Source: Girardinichthys multiradiatus (taxonomy: Eukaryota > Chordata > Actinopteri > Cyprinodontiformes > Goodeidae). From it: DNA of 64,000 bases. Below the pieces are notes generated by a model. That model was not told the DNA's origin. It saw only the letters and a list, made by a program, of their open reading frames with translations, and searched no databases. The DNA lies in assembly GCF_021462225.1 (NCBI RefSeq), contig NC_061798.1, forward strand, positions 20,792,820 through 20,856,819, written 5' to 3'. The position numbers were made by a program, and so were the translations under genes. Of this stretch, positions 13,701 to 23,999 are shown piece after piece; position 1 is the first letter of the stretch; the number at the start of each line of letters is the position of its first letter.

Positions 13701-16700
13701 GTAAGGTAGGAAAGTGAGCAATACTGCCATGTTCTTATATTCAGAGTTATTCTATTTTAAATCTTGATGAAAAGTGTTTAGGAAGTGGAAAGAAATGTCC
13801 CTTTGCTATCAGTAAATGCTGTAGTGGCCCATGAGGATTCATTGCCCTCAAAATAATTATGTCATGACCAGGACAAGTTGATTTGTTGTTGTATGTCTCA
13901 GGCTTCTAGTTTAGAAGGAGGTCACGGTGAGCTAATCTCATTTACTCCATCATAACAGTTCCAGCTGTCCAAATGCACTGCACAGCCCAAAGAAAGCAAA
14001 TAGACAACACCAAGGAACATCTGCCAAAAGAAATCTCAGATTTCAGTGCCCTTAAAAGTTGCATATTTTAAAGCAAGCTTAAAAACTTTTAAACAGAAGA
14101 TGTGGTTCCAAAAACCTATTAGAATTCAAACTAAGATTGTTTTTTTTAAAATAATAACATATAAGAATGCTGTCTGGAAATCTAAAACTTTTGCTCTGTT
14201 AGGCTCTGTGTAGATTGGTGTATTCCCTTACCTCTTCATGTCAAAACATATTAGGGGGTGTCATATATAGGTGCATTGAAAATCTTTTTTTTCTTTAGGG
14301 TGGAGCTGCAGAATAGCTCATGAAAAGACTCCATCACAACAAAATCTTCATGTAGTACCACCCATAAATTCGTCTAGCTCAGGCCGCATGCAGTGTATGT
14401 GTTAGAGGTGTTTAGCAAACCCGACATCTTATCTTCGGCCACACCAAAGAATGCTTTCTTGGGAGTTAGGTTGCTACAGCCATTAGCTACAACAAAAGCT
14501 ATAGGTCATGCTAATAACAAGAAGTGTAATGATACATCTTGAATACAAGAACATTGAGTTTGATGTCATTCCCAAATCAACGTTTCATATAGCCTTCGGC
14601 ATTTGTTGATCGTTGTAGACTACATAAAAGTAAATCTGTTCAAATTTGCCTTGAAAATGATTAGTGTCAAAATTGTCACTAAGCTAGGAAGAACAAACTT
14701 TTCTAGGAAGCCCTAGCACCACCAATAGTATACACAAACAACTTAAAAGTGGCAACGGCTTCATCAATGCTCTTGTAACCAAGTGTTGTCGGCCAAATTG
14801 ATGCAAGAATTTAGCTAAACTTAATTAGATTTTTCTTGTGTAGTGCTTTGAGTAACATCTCTTGCAAATGAAGGCTATATAAATGTAACATGCCACTGTG
14901 AACATGTTGCTACAGTGTTTGGAATGGTGAGAAATACATTGTCATTAGCTTACTTTGCTAATAGTAGTTAGCCTGGTCACTGAGCACAATTTGCAAATCC
15001 ATCTGATTTTGAACCTTGGAACTGGAACATGGTTGTTAATTTTGATATCAGTCCTAGATCTAAGTTTTAACTTCTAAGATAAATGGGGCCCCATAAGTAG
15101 CCACTCCCAATTCATTGTTTTCTACCACATTGCAGCTAATACATTTGTGTCAATCTTGAAAATAATTAATTCCAAAATTTGCCCTAAAGGCAGCACAAGT
15201 GCCACCTGTGGTACTCATAGCAGTTTGATAAAAGGTTTCACACATTGCAATCTGTGCTTTACAGAATCTATAATCACTACTATATTTCAGTCCAGGTTTC
15301 AATCCATATGCTGAATTCTAAGGTGGTCCTAAAACCAAGTAAACATCTATTTTTTTCCTTTTTGTGTTTTCACACATAGGATAAAGGTTTCCTGTTTTAT
15401 AGAATCTCTGTCCAGTCTGGAATTATTGAGTTTAGGTTTAACCAGTCACAGTATTTCAGGCTTTAGCTAGGTGCCAGTAAGAAGTTATAGCGCAGTTCCC
15501 AGTTTTAGCATCGGTATTCACCGAGGTGGGGTCTTTGTCAATGCTTGTGCAATCAAGCGTTTTTGGCCAGCACAATACAGGGAAACTGAAGACCACTAAA
15601 CTGGTTTGCCCTTATTGTTGCATTTGTTGTAAACAAAGCTTTATAAATAAATAGAATCTAGTGAAATTTAATCTAGATTTTAAACTGGTTGGATTTGAAA
15701 TGTCAAACTGTCTTGAGCATGCGGTTTTTATAACAACCTGTGTGCGTCACAGTAAACTAAGTGTCAAACAGACTGCAGTTCCACTGACAGCTTTATTTAT
15801 CAAACCCCCTTCAGACATGTAGGTGTAGGACTTTACATCGTCTGACATCAGTATGCATTAGTTTGCAAATAATATCTGTGTTCACCACCAGAGAGAAGCA
15901 CCCCAATACCTAACACCCGGGTGCTTTTGGCAGGAATGCAGGGATGGTTGCCAACACACGCATGATGATTTATTCTTAGTGTTGAGACACAGAGTGTTTC
16001 TAGGAAGAAACACTCAAGCAGTCTGACTTTTTTATGAGATTTAGGAAAGCGACTGTTGTTGATATAGGAAAAGATACTTTATAGACAATAAATGAACTCT
16101 TTAAGATTTTTTTTGGATGCATCACTTTTCCTAGTAGTTTTTGGGGTTTTAGTAAAATTAAATGACAAGAATTTATATAAAAAAACTTTCTTTTGAGCAG
16201 GGCTGTTACAACCTGCCTGAACATCCTAAAATTCCTTTCAGCAAAGTGCTTCACTCCAACCCCAGCTCCTTTTTTATGAATCTTCTTGATTTTTAAAAAC
16301 CCTCTTCTATTTTTATCTCTCATGTTCACTGTTGCTAGGAGTGGGGCATGTATTCAGGAGATGCACCCCCTTATTTAATAATGCATAAGTGCAGTGAATG
16401 CGCCACAAAGGAAATCTACTGCCTCTGAATGAAGTTGCCTTTCTCCACTTCCCCCGTTTCTGATTGTTTCTCCTCAAACTCACTGGATCTCAGAAGTCCT
16501 GGCAGAACTGATTTACAGTGAGGTTTATTGGCGAAGCTGCACCTCTTTGTTATTCCAGACTCCTTTGGGGGGGGGGGGGGGGAAGGGGTGGTTGGGGGAC
16601 TCAGCTCTAAGATTACCGAACACCTAAAAAACAAAAGTTTCCAAAATCCTTGGTTCCCAGAAAAATAAGAGACATAACTCTCCGTTGGTTTGTTGCAGAC

Positions 16701-18405
16701 TATATTCAGGGTTGGCTTAATGGTCACCACAACATCAAGGGGCAGCAGTAACACTCGGGCGTGGACAAATAAAAGCCAAGACAAACGGAGACAGCGGCTC
16801 GTTTTTTTTTTTTTTTTACGCTCCAAAAATCAGCTTTCTTCTTCTGTCTGACTTCATGCAGTTATGCTAACCTATGCACAGAGAGAGCAGAAGGCATTAG
16901 TTTCAGCTCTGGCAGCCAGGGTACCGATGAGCTCATCCTTATCAAGGAGCTAGAGGCAGTGGGCGATGCGCTCGAAGGCTCATTGAGGCGCACAGGAGGA
17001 GGGGTGCATCGGGTCAGGGGGAGCAGATGCTGCAGTTAGGATGCACCTCTTGGGAGCTTTCTATTGGCTGAGGCTTATTCACTTCCCTAGTGTTTTCAAA
17101 GACCAGTAACAACCTGGAAGCGTAAGCTCAGCAGGAGCAATAGCAGACCAGATTGTAGCTAATGTATGAGAAATGCAACAGCTAATGTTTCTGCAATACA
17201 TTATATAAATATCCTATTTTCAAATAGGAGATGTAATCTGCAGAAAAATTTTATGGCGATTAAACATCCAGTATGAGCCCTACTACTGTGTGAAACTGGA
17301 AGCAGACTTTTTTCTTTCTCAGAGGATTGCCATAGCAAAGAAAGGGGTGAAAAGAAAAAGAGGCCCTGAAGACCAGAAGAACATGATAGAGAATTCAGAA
17401 GAAAAAGAAGTGTTCTGCAGCAAATCTGCACCAGCTGCAGGATGAACAGGATGAAGGGGGATATTCATGAAAGAGCACCAAGTGAATTACTGATTGCAGA
17501 GAGTGCTAATAGCCCCAGACTGGCCTCACTCCATTACAGTCATTTCATACAGCAGCTTTTATTACCTCCTTCCATTACAAAGGCACACACAAGGACTTAC
17601 ATCTGTACTGCTGCCACAGTGTGCATCTCTGCTTGCCCTTGACAGCTCCCTGTAGGATCTATGTTTATCCACTCTTTCACTGAACCGGGTGCAGCGTAAC
17701 TTCTTGCACACACAGCCTGCCCCGGCCAATGCCAAGACGCTCGCATTTCTTAAGCCTCCACTGCACAGCGGGGCTCACAGCGAGCAACCAGGAGACAGCA
17801 GAGGAAATGTGTGAGCTTGGCCGACAGGAAGCATGCTCTGCTTCACGGCTTAGCTGAGATTAGGGTGAACACGCAAGACCTTGTCACAACCACTCCACAG
17901 GTCAGGTGGGGCCAAATGAGCAAAGAAGCAGGAATTTGACCTGGTCAGCTGGAACTGATGGGTTGTGATCTAACATGTCCTGAAAAGCTTTGCTGTCATG
18001 AGTCTGCCTGTCAGCGGCTGGAAAGAGGCATACTCAGATCTGTTTGCTCTTACCTGAGTTCTCCTCTACCTCCCTCTCGTCTGTGCAGATGCCCTGGCCA
18101 TGCATCAGGGAGTGCAGCGGCCTTTCCAGCCCGCGTGGTGGGTAGCATCGGAGGCCAGTGCCACATCTGGGAGAGTACACACCACAGTGTGCCCCTTTAG
18201 GGAGGGCGCAGGTAGGGCAGCAGCCGCAGCCAGGTTCACGCACCGTTTCCACGCAGCCCTCGGGCAGACGACAACTGGCCAGCCTCTCTTCGGAGCACAC
18301 TGGACAGTGGATGGCCTGGTCCGACAAGCACAGCGCCGCCAGCGATAGGGCACCGAATGTCCACAGGCCCCAGCTGGTCGGAGCCACGCCACGTTCTTGC
18401 ACCAT
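1609..18405 (-). CDS. igfbp4: Insulin-like growth factor-binding protein 4, partial (coding exons 1-3)
   Basis: Secreted protein that binds IGF-I and IGF-II and limits their access to the receptor. The join of 18405-18054, 4365-4202 and 1734-1609 gives 214 residues with phases 1 and 0 matching at the junctions. Residues 1-28 look like a signal peptide ending near LCLS. The N-terminal domain (about 29-110) has 12 cysteines and the IGFBP signature GCGCCPTC at 59-66. The linker has the extra cysteine pair C137/C144 (CSPQDKRC) and an N-glycosylation sequon at N131 (NNS); both are hallmarks that separate IGFBP-4 from other family members. Exon 3 starts the thyroglobulin type-1 domain (C175, C204). 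Human IGFBP4 ends with a fourth coding exon carrying the CWCV motif; no such sequence is present in 1-1608, so the gene runs off the left edge. Identification is strong; expression is not visible from sequence. Confidence 0.93.
1735..4201 (-). other. igfbp4 intron 2
   Basis: 2.5-kb intron. Its only recognisable content is the TTAA-flanked MITE at 2609-3177. The rest is AT-rich unique-looking sequence with no coding signal. Confidence 0.6.
2609..3177. mobile_element. TTAA-flanked MITE, about 570 bp
   Basis: Both ends are TTAAAGCTGCAGTA in inverted orientation (2609-2622 and 3164-3177), the right copy being followed by an extra A before the GG. The inside is more GC-rich than the flanks and has no transposase. 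TTAA at each border is what piggyBac-type insertion leaves, but a TA-targeting family with TTAA-like ends is also possible. Several short open frames inside (2690-3233) are not credible genes. Confidence 0.6.
4202..4365 (-). CDS. igfbp4: igfbp4 coding exon 2 (linker)
   Basis: 164-nt exon between a TAG acceptor and a GTGAGA donor; enters in phase 1 and leaves in phase 0. It encodes residues 118-172 of the variable linker: the glycosylation sequon HPNNS, the IGFBP-4-specific cysteine pair, then a basic stretch ending EETKPVL. The human linker carries the PAPP-A cleavage site Met135-Lys136 in the context KMKV. No Met-Lys pair is present here and the stretch is about five residues shorter. Confidence 0.9.
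5124..5427 (+). repeat. Left long inverted repeat of nested element
   Basis: Matches the reverse complement of 6631-6925 with scattered substitutions and a few indels. It is built of short degenerate units such as CTGAATTTG and TTTGAAACTGAA that recur within the arm. Confidence 0.75.
6372..6384. promoter_or_regulatory. RFX X-box-like palindrome
   Basis: GTTGCTAGGCAAC fits the RFX X-box pattern (two GTTGCY half-sites in inverted repeat). It lies in the core of the nested element, next to a short CpG-containing stretch at 6340-6440. Function is inferred only from the motif. Confidence 0.35.
6631..6925 (-). repeat. Right long inverted repeat of nested element
   Basis: Inverted partner of 5124-5427. 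The inner end shares AGATTAATCAAACACAGATT with the left arm. Confidence 0.75.
7263..7869. other. Unassigned part of igfbp4 intron 1
   Basis: No coding signal or recognisable repeat was found between the end of the Tc1 relic and the LINE remnant. Short open frames here are uninterrupted only by chance. Confidence 0.4.
7870..9180 (-). pseudogene. Non-LTR retrotransposon reverse transcriptase, 5'-truncated and broken
   Basis: An open frame of 313 codons (9131-8190) encodes the reverse-transcriptase core of a fish LINE (L2/Rex-like clade inferred). Visible motifs in order: [18 protein letters not shown], the [10 protein letters not shown] turn, the catalytic YSDD (usually YADD or FADD), LNVTKTKEM and a YLGV thumb motif. 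Just past the end of the frame a TAG interrupts sequence that continues as the family C-terminus (GSSIR then [13 protein letters not shown]) towards about 8070. The 5' endonuclease part is missing. The long intact frame suggests a fairly young insertion, dead because of truncation and the stop. It lies inside igfbp4 intron 1. Confidence 0.8.
9181..10300 (-). pseudogene. RTE-type non-LTR retrotransposon remnant
   Basis: Minus-strand reverse-transcriptase relic of the RTE/BovB style. From 10263 down: [35 protein letters not shown] at about 9910-9965, [12 protein letters not shown] at about 9560-9600, and the catalytic [10 protein letters not shown] near 9485-9510. A TAG falls between the last two where Trp is expected, and the frame shifts several times. 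Directly abuts the other reverse-transcriptase remnant in the same orientation. Confidence 0.75.
10650..11060 (+). repeat. Possible solo LTR or retroelement end
   Basis: C/T-rich sequence with CACCTGTC repeats, a run of TTTGGACT-type words and an end reading CCACCGTGTTGGGTC. This resembles the ends of fish Ty3/gypsy LTRs. No clear terminal TG..CA pair or target duplication was found, so the class is tentative. Confidence 0.3.
11061..16560 (-). other. igfbp4 intron 1, central part
   Basis: AT-rich intronic DNA. It holds an AT microsatellite at about 12015-12060 and an L2-like LINE tail near 14840-14895 (ending GGCTATATAAATGTAAC). A segment at 11440-11590 shares words with 43065-43140. No exon-like segment was found. 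Confidence 0.5.
16567..16582 (+). repeat. Run of 16 G
   Basis: Sixteen consecutive G residues followed by AAGGGGTGG, inside igfbp4 intron 1. Able in principle to form a G-quadruplex on the plus strand; the transcript from the minus strand would carry a C run. The run length is likely polymorphic. Confidence 0.9.
16583..18053 (-). other. igfbp4 intron 1, 5' part
   Basis: Less AT-rich than the rest of the intron, with a GC-richer stretch at 16900-17100 that includes GCGATGCGCTCGAAGG. No repeat family recognised. Intron 1 regulatory sequence is possible but unproven. Confidence 0.35.
18054..18405 (-). CDS. igfbp4: igfbp4 coding exon 1 (signal peptide and N-terminal IGF-binding domain)
   Basis: Starts at the ATG at 18405-18403 and ends before a GTAAG donor at 18053-18049, phase 1. 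It encodes residues 1-117 with all 12 N-domain cysteines and the run CYPPRG followed by [10 protein letters not shown], which is almost identical to mammalian IGFBP-4. No other in-frame ATG lies between this Met and the hydrophobic core of the signal peptide, so the start is well supported. Confidence 0.95.
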
Positions 18406-20184
18406 GACAGCTTAGACACCTGCACGTAGTCCTTTGCCCTTTGTCAAGGATCCTCTCCGTTTCACTCTTCCCTTGTCTTGCTTTTTGATGACTTTCCCCT
18501 CAAACAGCAGATTTTAGGCTGACAAAGATGGTTTTAGAGGAACACTTTGTACAGGAATCTTTGATGTTTCAGCCGGTTAGTGTTTCGACTGCAGGGACAC
18601 AATGCCTCTGCTGTATCGCCTCTCTGTTCGTCTGGTTTAATTTCACAGTGAAGAAACTGGAGCCTGCCTTTTATCAGGTGGGGAATGTTGTGGTGATAAA
18701 AATAAAAAATTGTTGCGGTTGAAGGATTCACAAGTGGTTTCTTCAGGTAAGTATTATTCACCTTTTTCACCAAAAAAATACCTGGTCAACAAGTGTCTAA
18801 ATGCAAAGCGTCATCAAAAAAAGAGACAGAGCCACAGATTTGTCCTCTTGTCAGTGTGCAACACGAAGGACCGTCTTCTGAGAATGGCTCAATGCGAGCG
18901 ACTCTCTTTGGACTTTATACTGGTCCGTGGACACGCCTCTCTCTCCAGGCGCAGCAAAGAAAAGCTAGGCTGAAGCTCTCTCCTCTGTCTCCCTCTGTCT
19001 CTCCAAAGCTTTCTCACACTCTCAGACCTGAAAACTTGTGCACACTCTCCCTCGCTTGTCCTCTCTCAGTCCTGATTGCACAGAGGAAAACAGCTGAAAA
19101 GCCTTCTCATTTGTTCTCACTCAATTTCCACTCAGACCTGGTGTATTTTACGAGACAGGCGGTCTCTTGTATTGATTTGCAGTCTGCAAGATAATACATT
19201 TGGTTTTGTAAAGAAGCAGAAACCCATCAGGGGCTCTTCATTTTAATCAGCCCCAAATGCAGAAAATCCATGTACGTACCTCTGTGGCTAAGTATTGTTC
19301 AGGCAACAAAACAACCTCCACTCCCTCAACAAGGTCTTGGTGTGTGTTTTTATGGATTCCCCCCTCCACTCCCTGCTTCATTATGTTAGCTCACAGATCT
19401 CTTTTTTTCTCCCTTGCTACTAACTGAGTTGGGCAGCTATAAAAGGCAAAGGACACTCAGACACCACTCTTCCCAATCCTGCCCTGCCCCCACCAGTCCT
19501 AAAAAAGCCCCCCACCCTTCAAAATTCTGTTTAAACAACACCGCACAGCAGGGATAGTTTATCATACATGTGTGTTTCTGATCATTAAAAGACTCTGTAC
19601 TTTGTTCTTGTTTGCCAGTGCAAGCAGATATGCCCTCCACCCAGGTTTTAATGGCTTTTGGTCGACGTCTCACTTTTTTTTTCTTGTGTTCCTTTGCTTT
19701 CATTTGCTATGGAAATCCAGCATGCATTGTAATGCTTTTGTAAGCGTGTGTTCTTTCTGCTTTTTTTTAAGCTGGTGCCTGGTTGCCATAGACAGGCCAT
19801 GAGCAGCAGCCAAGCATTCTCAAGGCACCAGTCAGATGGGCACTGCAGCATGGCTTGTTGCTGAATTCTCCCAGAAGGTGAGTGTTGATTTATTGATGGC
19901 ATTGATTGCATGTTTATTTACACAGGTGATTCTATACCATGGCCAAATTTGCTCTTGTTGAGGTGGGCTTTAACAGGAATCTGTTGTCTTTTCAGTAAAC
20001 TCCTTTAATGAGATGACTAACAAGTTAAACAGTGAACTAACCCAATAGGTAGTTAGCAGGCCTGCACTTCATTCCGTGGCATTTATGAGAGGCAGGGGCT
20101 AGGAGACAAAGGATGGATTACTTAGAGGTTAACAGTGGCTAGGCTGTTTGGTTTAGACAAAGAGACACTCAGATAAAGTGTCTT
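18406..20184. other. igfbp4 upstream region
   Basis: 5' flank of igfbp4 with no recognisable repeat. It is moderately C/T-rich with CTCTCC-type runs at 18930-19060. A plus-strand TATAAAAGG at 19438 has no gene downstream of it. Confidence 0.4.
18913..18919 (-). promoter_or_regulatory. Candidate TATA box for igfbp4
   Basis: Minus-strand TATAAAG about 510 bp upstream of the igfbp4 start codon. No other minus-strand TATA match as good was seen between the ATG and about 19.2 kb; a weaker GATAAAAGG lies near 18668. The transcription start cannot be fixed without cDNA. Confidence 0.25.
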
Positions 20185-20830
20185 GTTAAAGTATCTGTGC
20201 TCGATAAACCTATTAACATTTTATTGTGTTACAACCACAAACCTCAGTGTATTTTACTGGAGTGTTATGTGACACATAGTAGTGCATTATTGTTGTCCGA
20301 CAAAAATTATAGTTTTCAGTTTGTTTACAACTTAAATCTGAAAAGTGTGGTGTGCATATATATTCACTCCCCTTTACTCTATCTCCCCTATATAAAATCC
20401 ATTGTAACCAGTTGCCTTCAGAAGTCATCTAACTGGAGTCCACATGTGTTATCCACAGCTGTTCTGTGAAGGCCTCAGGGGTTTGTTAGAGAACACTAGT
20501 GAACAAACACCATCATGGAGACCAAGAGACATAGCAGACAGGTCCCAGAGAAGATTGTGGAGAGGTTTAAAGCAGGGTTAGGTTGCAGAACAGTATCCCA
20601 AGTTAAACATCTCACAGAGCAACGGCGAAACCATCATCCCAAAATGGGAGGACTGGAAAAATGTCTTCTTGTCTGCTGCAAGTTATGCATGGGACACAAC
20701 AAGCCTGATGGAGAAGATGTTCTAATTAGATGAGATCAAAATGTTTTTTTGATTGCATACTATGTGTGGCAGAAAATAAAAACAGCGTATCCCCCTTAAC
20801 AAACCATCACATCTAAAACATTGTGATAGG
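20185..20830 (+). mobile_element. Tc1/mariner-like remnant
   Basis: Plus-strand relic: terminal sequence with TGTGTTACAACCACAAACCT, the 5' leader (ACAGCTGTTCTGTGAAGGCC), the transposase start (METKRHSRQV) and helix-turn-helix region (VERFKAGLG), then a jump to a mid-transposase stretch near 20690-20800. The centre is deleted and the 3' end is missing. Confidence 0.75.
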
Positions 20831-22215
20831 CAGCATATATTTCTCTACGGTATTTTTAAACGTTTTTTCATTATTGCCACTATCACAGAGATGGAAACAA
20901 GCTTTGCACACCAAACAATTTCTGGATCACTGATCCATCTGACCACATAATCTGACAAAACTACAGTCAAAGACTCCTTTATAAAGAACGTTTTTATGAA
21001 TTCTGCTTTTGTACAAAGTTATTACAATTACCTGCTGGCTTCTCTTGTCAGAAAATGTTTCTTTTCTCTAGTGCTCACCGTGAATTTATCCTATCTCATC
21101 ATTTTTGTAATGTGTTGCAGGCCTGAAATACAGTAGTGGGTGTGTTTTACCAAATCAAATTAAACTGATGAAACAAAACAGAAATATAATAAAAGACAAA
21201 GTAAATCTAGGAATAACCTTGTTATTTCCTCACATAGGTCCATCGTTTTTAGATTTAAGACTTTTAATGCAGGTTGTTTTGATAAGGTCTTCGTGACCAT
21301 GTGGAGTAACTTGTGAAGAATTTAGTGGGGGGTTTTTTTTGTGTGGCTTTTTTATGGCTACATTTTTTTTGCTGAGAGATGAAAATCTACAAGAACATAA
21401 TGGGAAAAGGATGGAGATAATAAAATGTGATAGAGGACCAGATGTGATGGATGCACAGCAGATTATGGTCGGCACGTCAAAGTTCAAAACTCAAAAGTTA
21501 ATTCAGCGGGCACATCCTTGGCATGTGTTTTGACAGGGGAATAGTTTTAAACTGAACTCAGGGATTGATTGATCTTTTCTAGTGCTTAGGTAGAGTTTAA
21601 GCACATACTGCCAGTTATTAATTACAAAAAAGGGTGAAACAGTGATTTGCTTAGCAGTCACAAGTGTGATGTTACGAACTAAACAGATCATTTTACCTAA
21701 AAGAGCAGCGTGATCGTAGGGCACAGAGTGAATGGAATTGACTGAAAGTTTAGAGAAAAGTGCTCCCAGATCACAGAGAGTAGCCTTCTGGCTTCAGCTC
21801 GTCTGTAGTTAAAACCAGGTGTCGTTCATTGTAATGTTATAAGTTATTTTCCTGCTTGTGTTCGTTACACTGCTTTAATTTTCCTCCCTGCAACTAAGTA
21901 GAGCATAGTTTATTACGTCCCACATGTGGAGGAAAGTTGACAGAGCAAGACACAGAGGAGCTCTCAGGTTGCTGCTCGTCTCTTCTTGCTGAGTGGAGCT
22001 TACAATTATTTATAGGAAGAGATTTCTTAGGATTGCTCTGACACCCTGGTAGATGATTTGCTGGTGTTGGCTGGTGATGTTTTGTTTTAAAAAGTGAAAT
22101 ACACAATATTTTTCACAGTAGTAATAAAAAGAAAGACACAAAAAGATTCAGAGGTTTGAAGCATAGAATTCTGCATATTTGTAATGCTACAGCTCTATGC
22201 AAAGTCATCCTTCAT
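20831..22215. other. Intergenic, no gene recognised
   Basis: AT-rich DNA between two Tc1 remnants. No exon, repeat family or RNA gene was recognised. Confidence 0.4.
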
Positions 22216-23600
22216 TTCCTGATACCTGCACTGCCTTGTGAAAGTCTCTTGAACCTTTTTGCATTTTGTCACTTTACAACCACAAACTTTTTTACAAACT
22301 TTTTTTTTTACAAATAAAAATCTCGAAAGTGTGGTGTGCAGTTGTAATGGGCACCCTCTGACTCAATACTTTGTAGAACCATTTTGTTTTGCTGCAATTA
22401 CAGCTTTGCACATCTAGTGCATGAAAATTTTGCCCATCCTTCTTTGCATTATAACTTAAGGTTGATGAGATTGGATTGAAAGCATATGTGAATCTAAATT
22501 TTTAAGTCCTGCCACAGATTCTCAATAGGTTTTAGGTCAATAAAACCTATTGGGCCATTCTAACACATGAATATGCCTGAATATATAATCATTGTCCTGG
22601 TGAAAAGTGAACCTCATCCGCAGTTTAATGTCTTTTGCAGCTTCAAGCAGGTTTTTTCTACGCTTGCCCTGTATTCAGCTGCATCCATCTTCCAGTGAAC
22701 TCTGAACCTTTTCTTTTCCATTCTTAAGAAAAACAATCCTACAGCATGATGCTGCCACCACCTTGTTTAACACTGGGAATGGTCTGTTCAGGATAATATG
22801 CAGTATAGTTTTCTACCACTCATAGTGATTTGCATGTTTGCCAAAGTGTTCATTTCTGGTCTCATTTAACCAAAGGACATATTTCCATGTGTTTGGTAAT
22901 CCCCTACATTGCATTTGGGAAACTGCATAGTGGACTTTTTAGGGCTATTTTCTTTTCAGCTTTCCACAAATTTGCGAACAACAGATTTTGTCATCTGAGC
23001 TGTGGATCTCCACAGTTCCTCCAGAGTTACTTTGTGGTTCATGGCTGCTTTTCTGATAAACACTCTCTCTCCTCAGCCTATCAGTTTTATTGGAGAGCCA
23101 CGTCTTGGTAGGTTTGCAGTTGTTTCCATTTTCAGATCTCTTATTCCATATTTTTATATTATTTTATACATCATGGGATTCCTTGTACATTTTCTTTTGT
23201 ATTGAAACCTTGGCACAACAATTTCCTGTGCGATCAATAAAGTTCTTAGAATGTCCTGATTAAATAGCTCTCTGTGAGAAGTTCAAAGCTTGGGATTTTG
23301 TTTTATATTTTGTTTTGCTTTATATGTATCAAAAGTATTCCCAACCTGTCTGATGTTTCTTGGTCTTTATGATGCTTTTTGTTCTCTAATTTTCTCCAAG
23401 TGTCAGAAAACCGCTGTATTTATACTAACATTAAATTACACACATGGACTGGGGTTTCATATTTGGGTGATTTCTAAGGGCCTTTCATTGCAGCTGGTTT
23501 TATTTAGGGGTATAGAAGTTAATGGGGGCCAATTACATTTTTTTGTTTTCATGAAAAGATTAAAGATTTTCCAAATTAAAGTTGTCTTGTAAAGAACCTG
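22216..23600 (-). mobile_element. Tc1/mariner-like element, near full length but inactive
   Basis: Minus-strand copy of the same broad family, from the end at about 22220 (CACTGCCTTGTGAAAGTC) to about 23595. It retains reverse-oriented relics of most of the transposase, including the GCTGGTGGCAGCATCATGCT-type block near 22745-22765 and the leader at 23480-23520. Many stops and frameshifts. Confidence 0.75.
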
Positions 23601-23682
23601 TAATCTGTGTTTAATAATTCTGTCCAGGTTGACCCATCTCTATGCTGTAGTTGTTCATTAATGTTCATCTCAACCTATGGGG

Positions 23683-23995
23683 TCGTCAGTGGTAGAGCTT
23701 CATCCTGTAACGGTGGGTTGCCGGTTTGAACACCCACTCTGTCGGTCTCAGTCGTTGTGTTCTTGGACAAGACACTTCACCCTCCTTGCCTGCTGATGGT
23801 GATCAGAAGGCTCGGTGGTGGCGATTGTATGGCAGCCTCATTTCTGTCAGTCTGCCCCAGGTCAGCTGTGGCTACAATTTAGCTCACCACTGTCAAGTGT
23901 CTTAATTTGTGCATGTCTGACTATAGTGTTAAGAGTTTTGGGGTCTCTGGGGACTTAATAAAGCGCTATGGAAGTACAGGCCATTTACCATTTAT
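23683..23995 (+). mobile_element. tRNA-derived SINE
   Basis: Begins with a tRNA-like head: box A-like GTGGTAGAGCTTCATCC and box B-like GGGTTGCCGGTTTGAACACC. The body ends with a LINE-type tail, TAAAGCGCTATGGAAGTACAGG then CCATTTACCATTTA. About 310 bp, not part of any exon. Confidence 0.65.
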
Positions 23996-23999
23996 GTTT

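Noticed and set aside
16416..16826. 136-codon minus-strand frame
   Set aside because: Spans the poly-G run and poly-T run, which encode poly-Pro and poly-Lys; no other coding sign.
18100..18425. Plus- and minus-strand frames overlapping igfbp4 exon 1
   Set aside because: Shadows of the GC-rich igfbp4 exon in other frames.
19437..19445. Plus-strand TATAAAAGG
   Set aside because: No plus-strand gene starts within several kb downstream.
20515..20733. 72-codon frame starting METKRHSRQ as a gene
   Set aside because: It is the start of a decayed Tc1 transposase, not a host gene.
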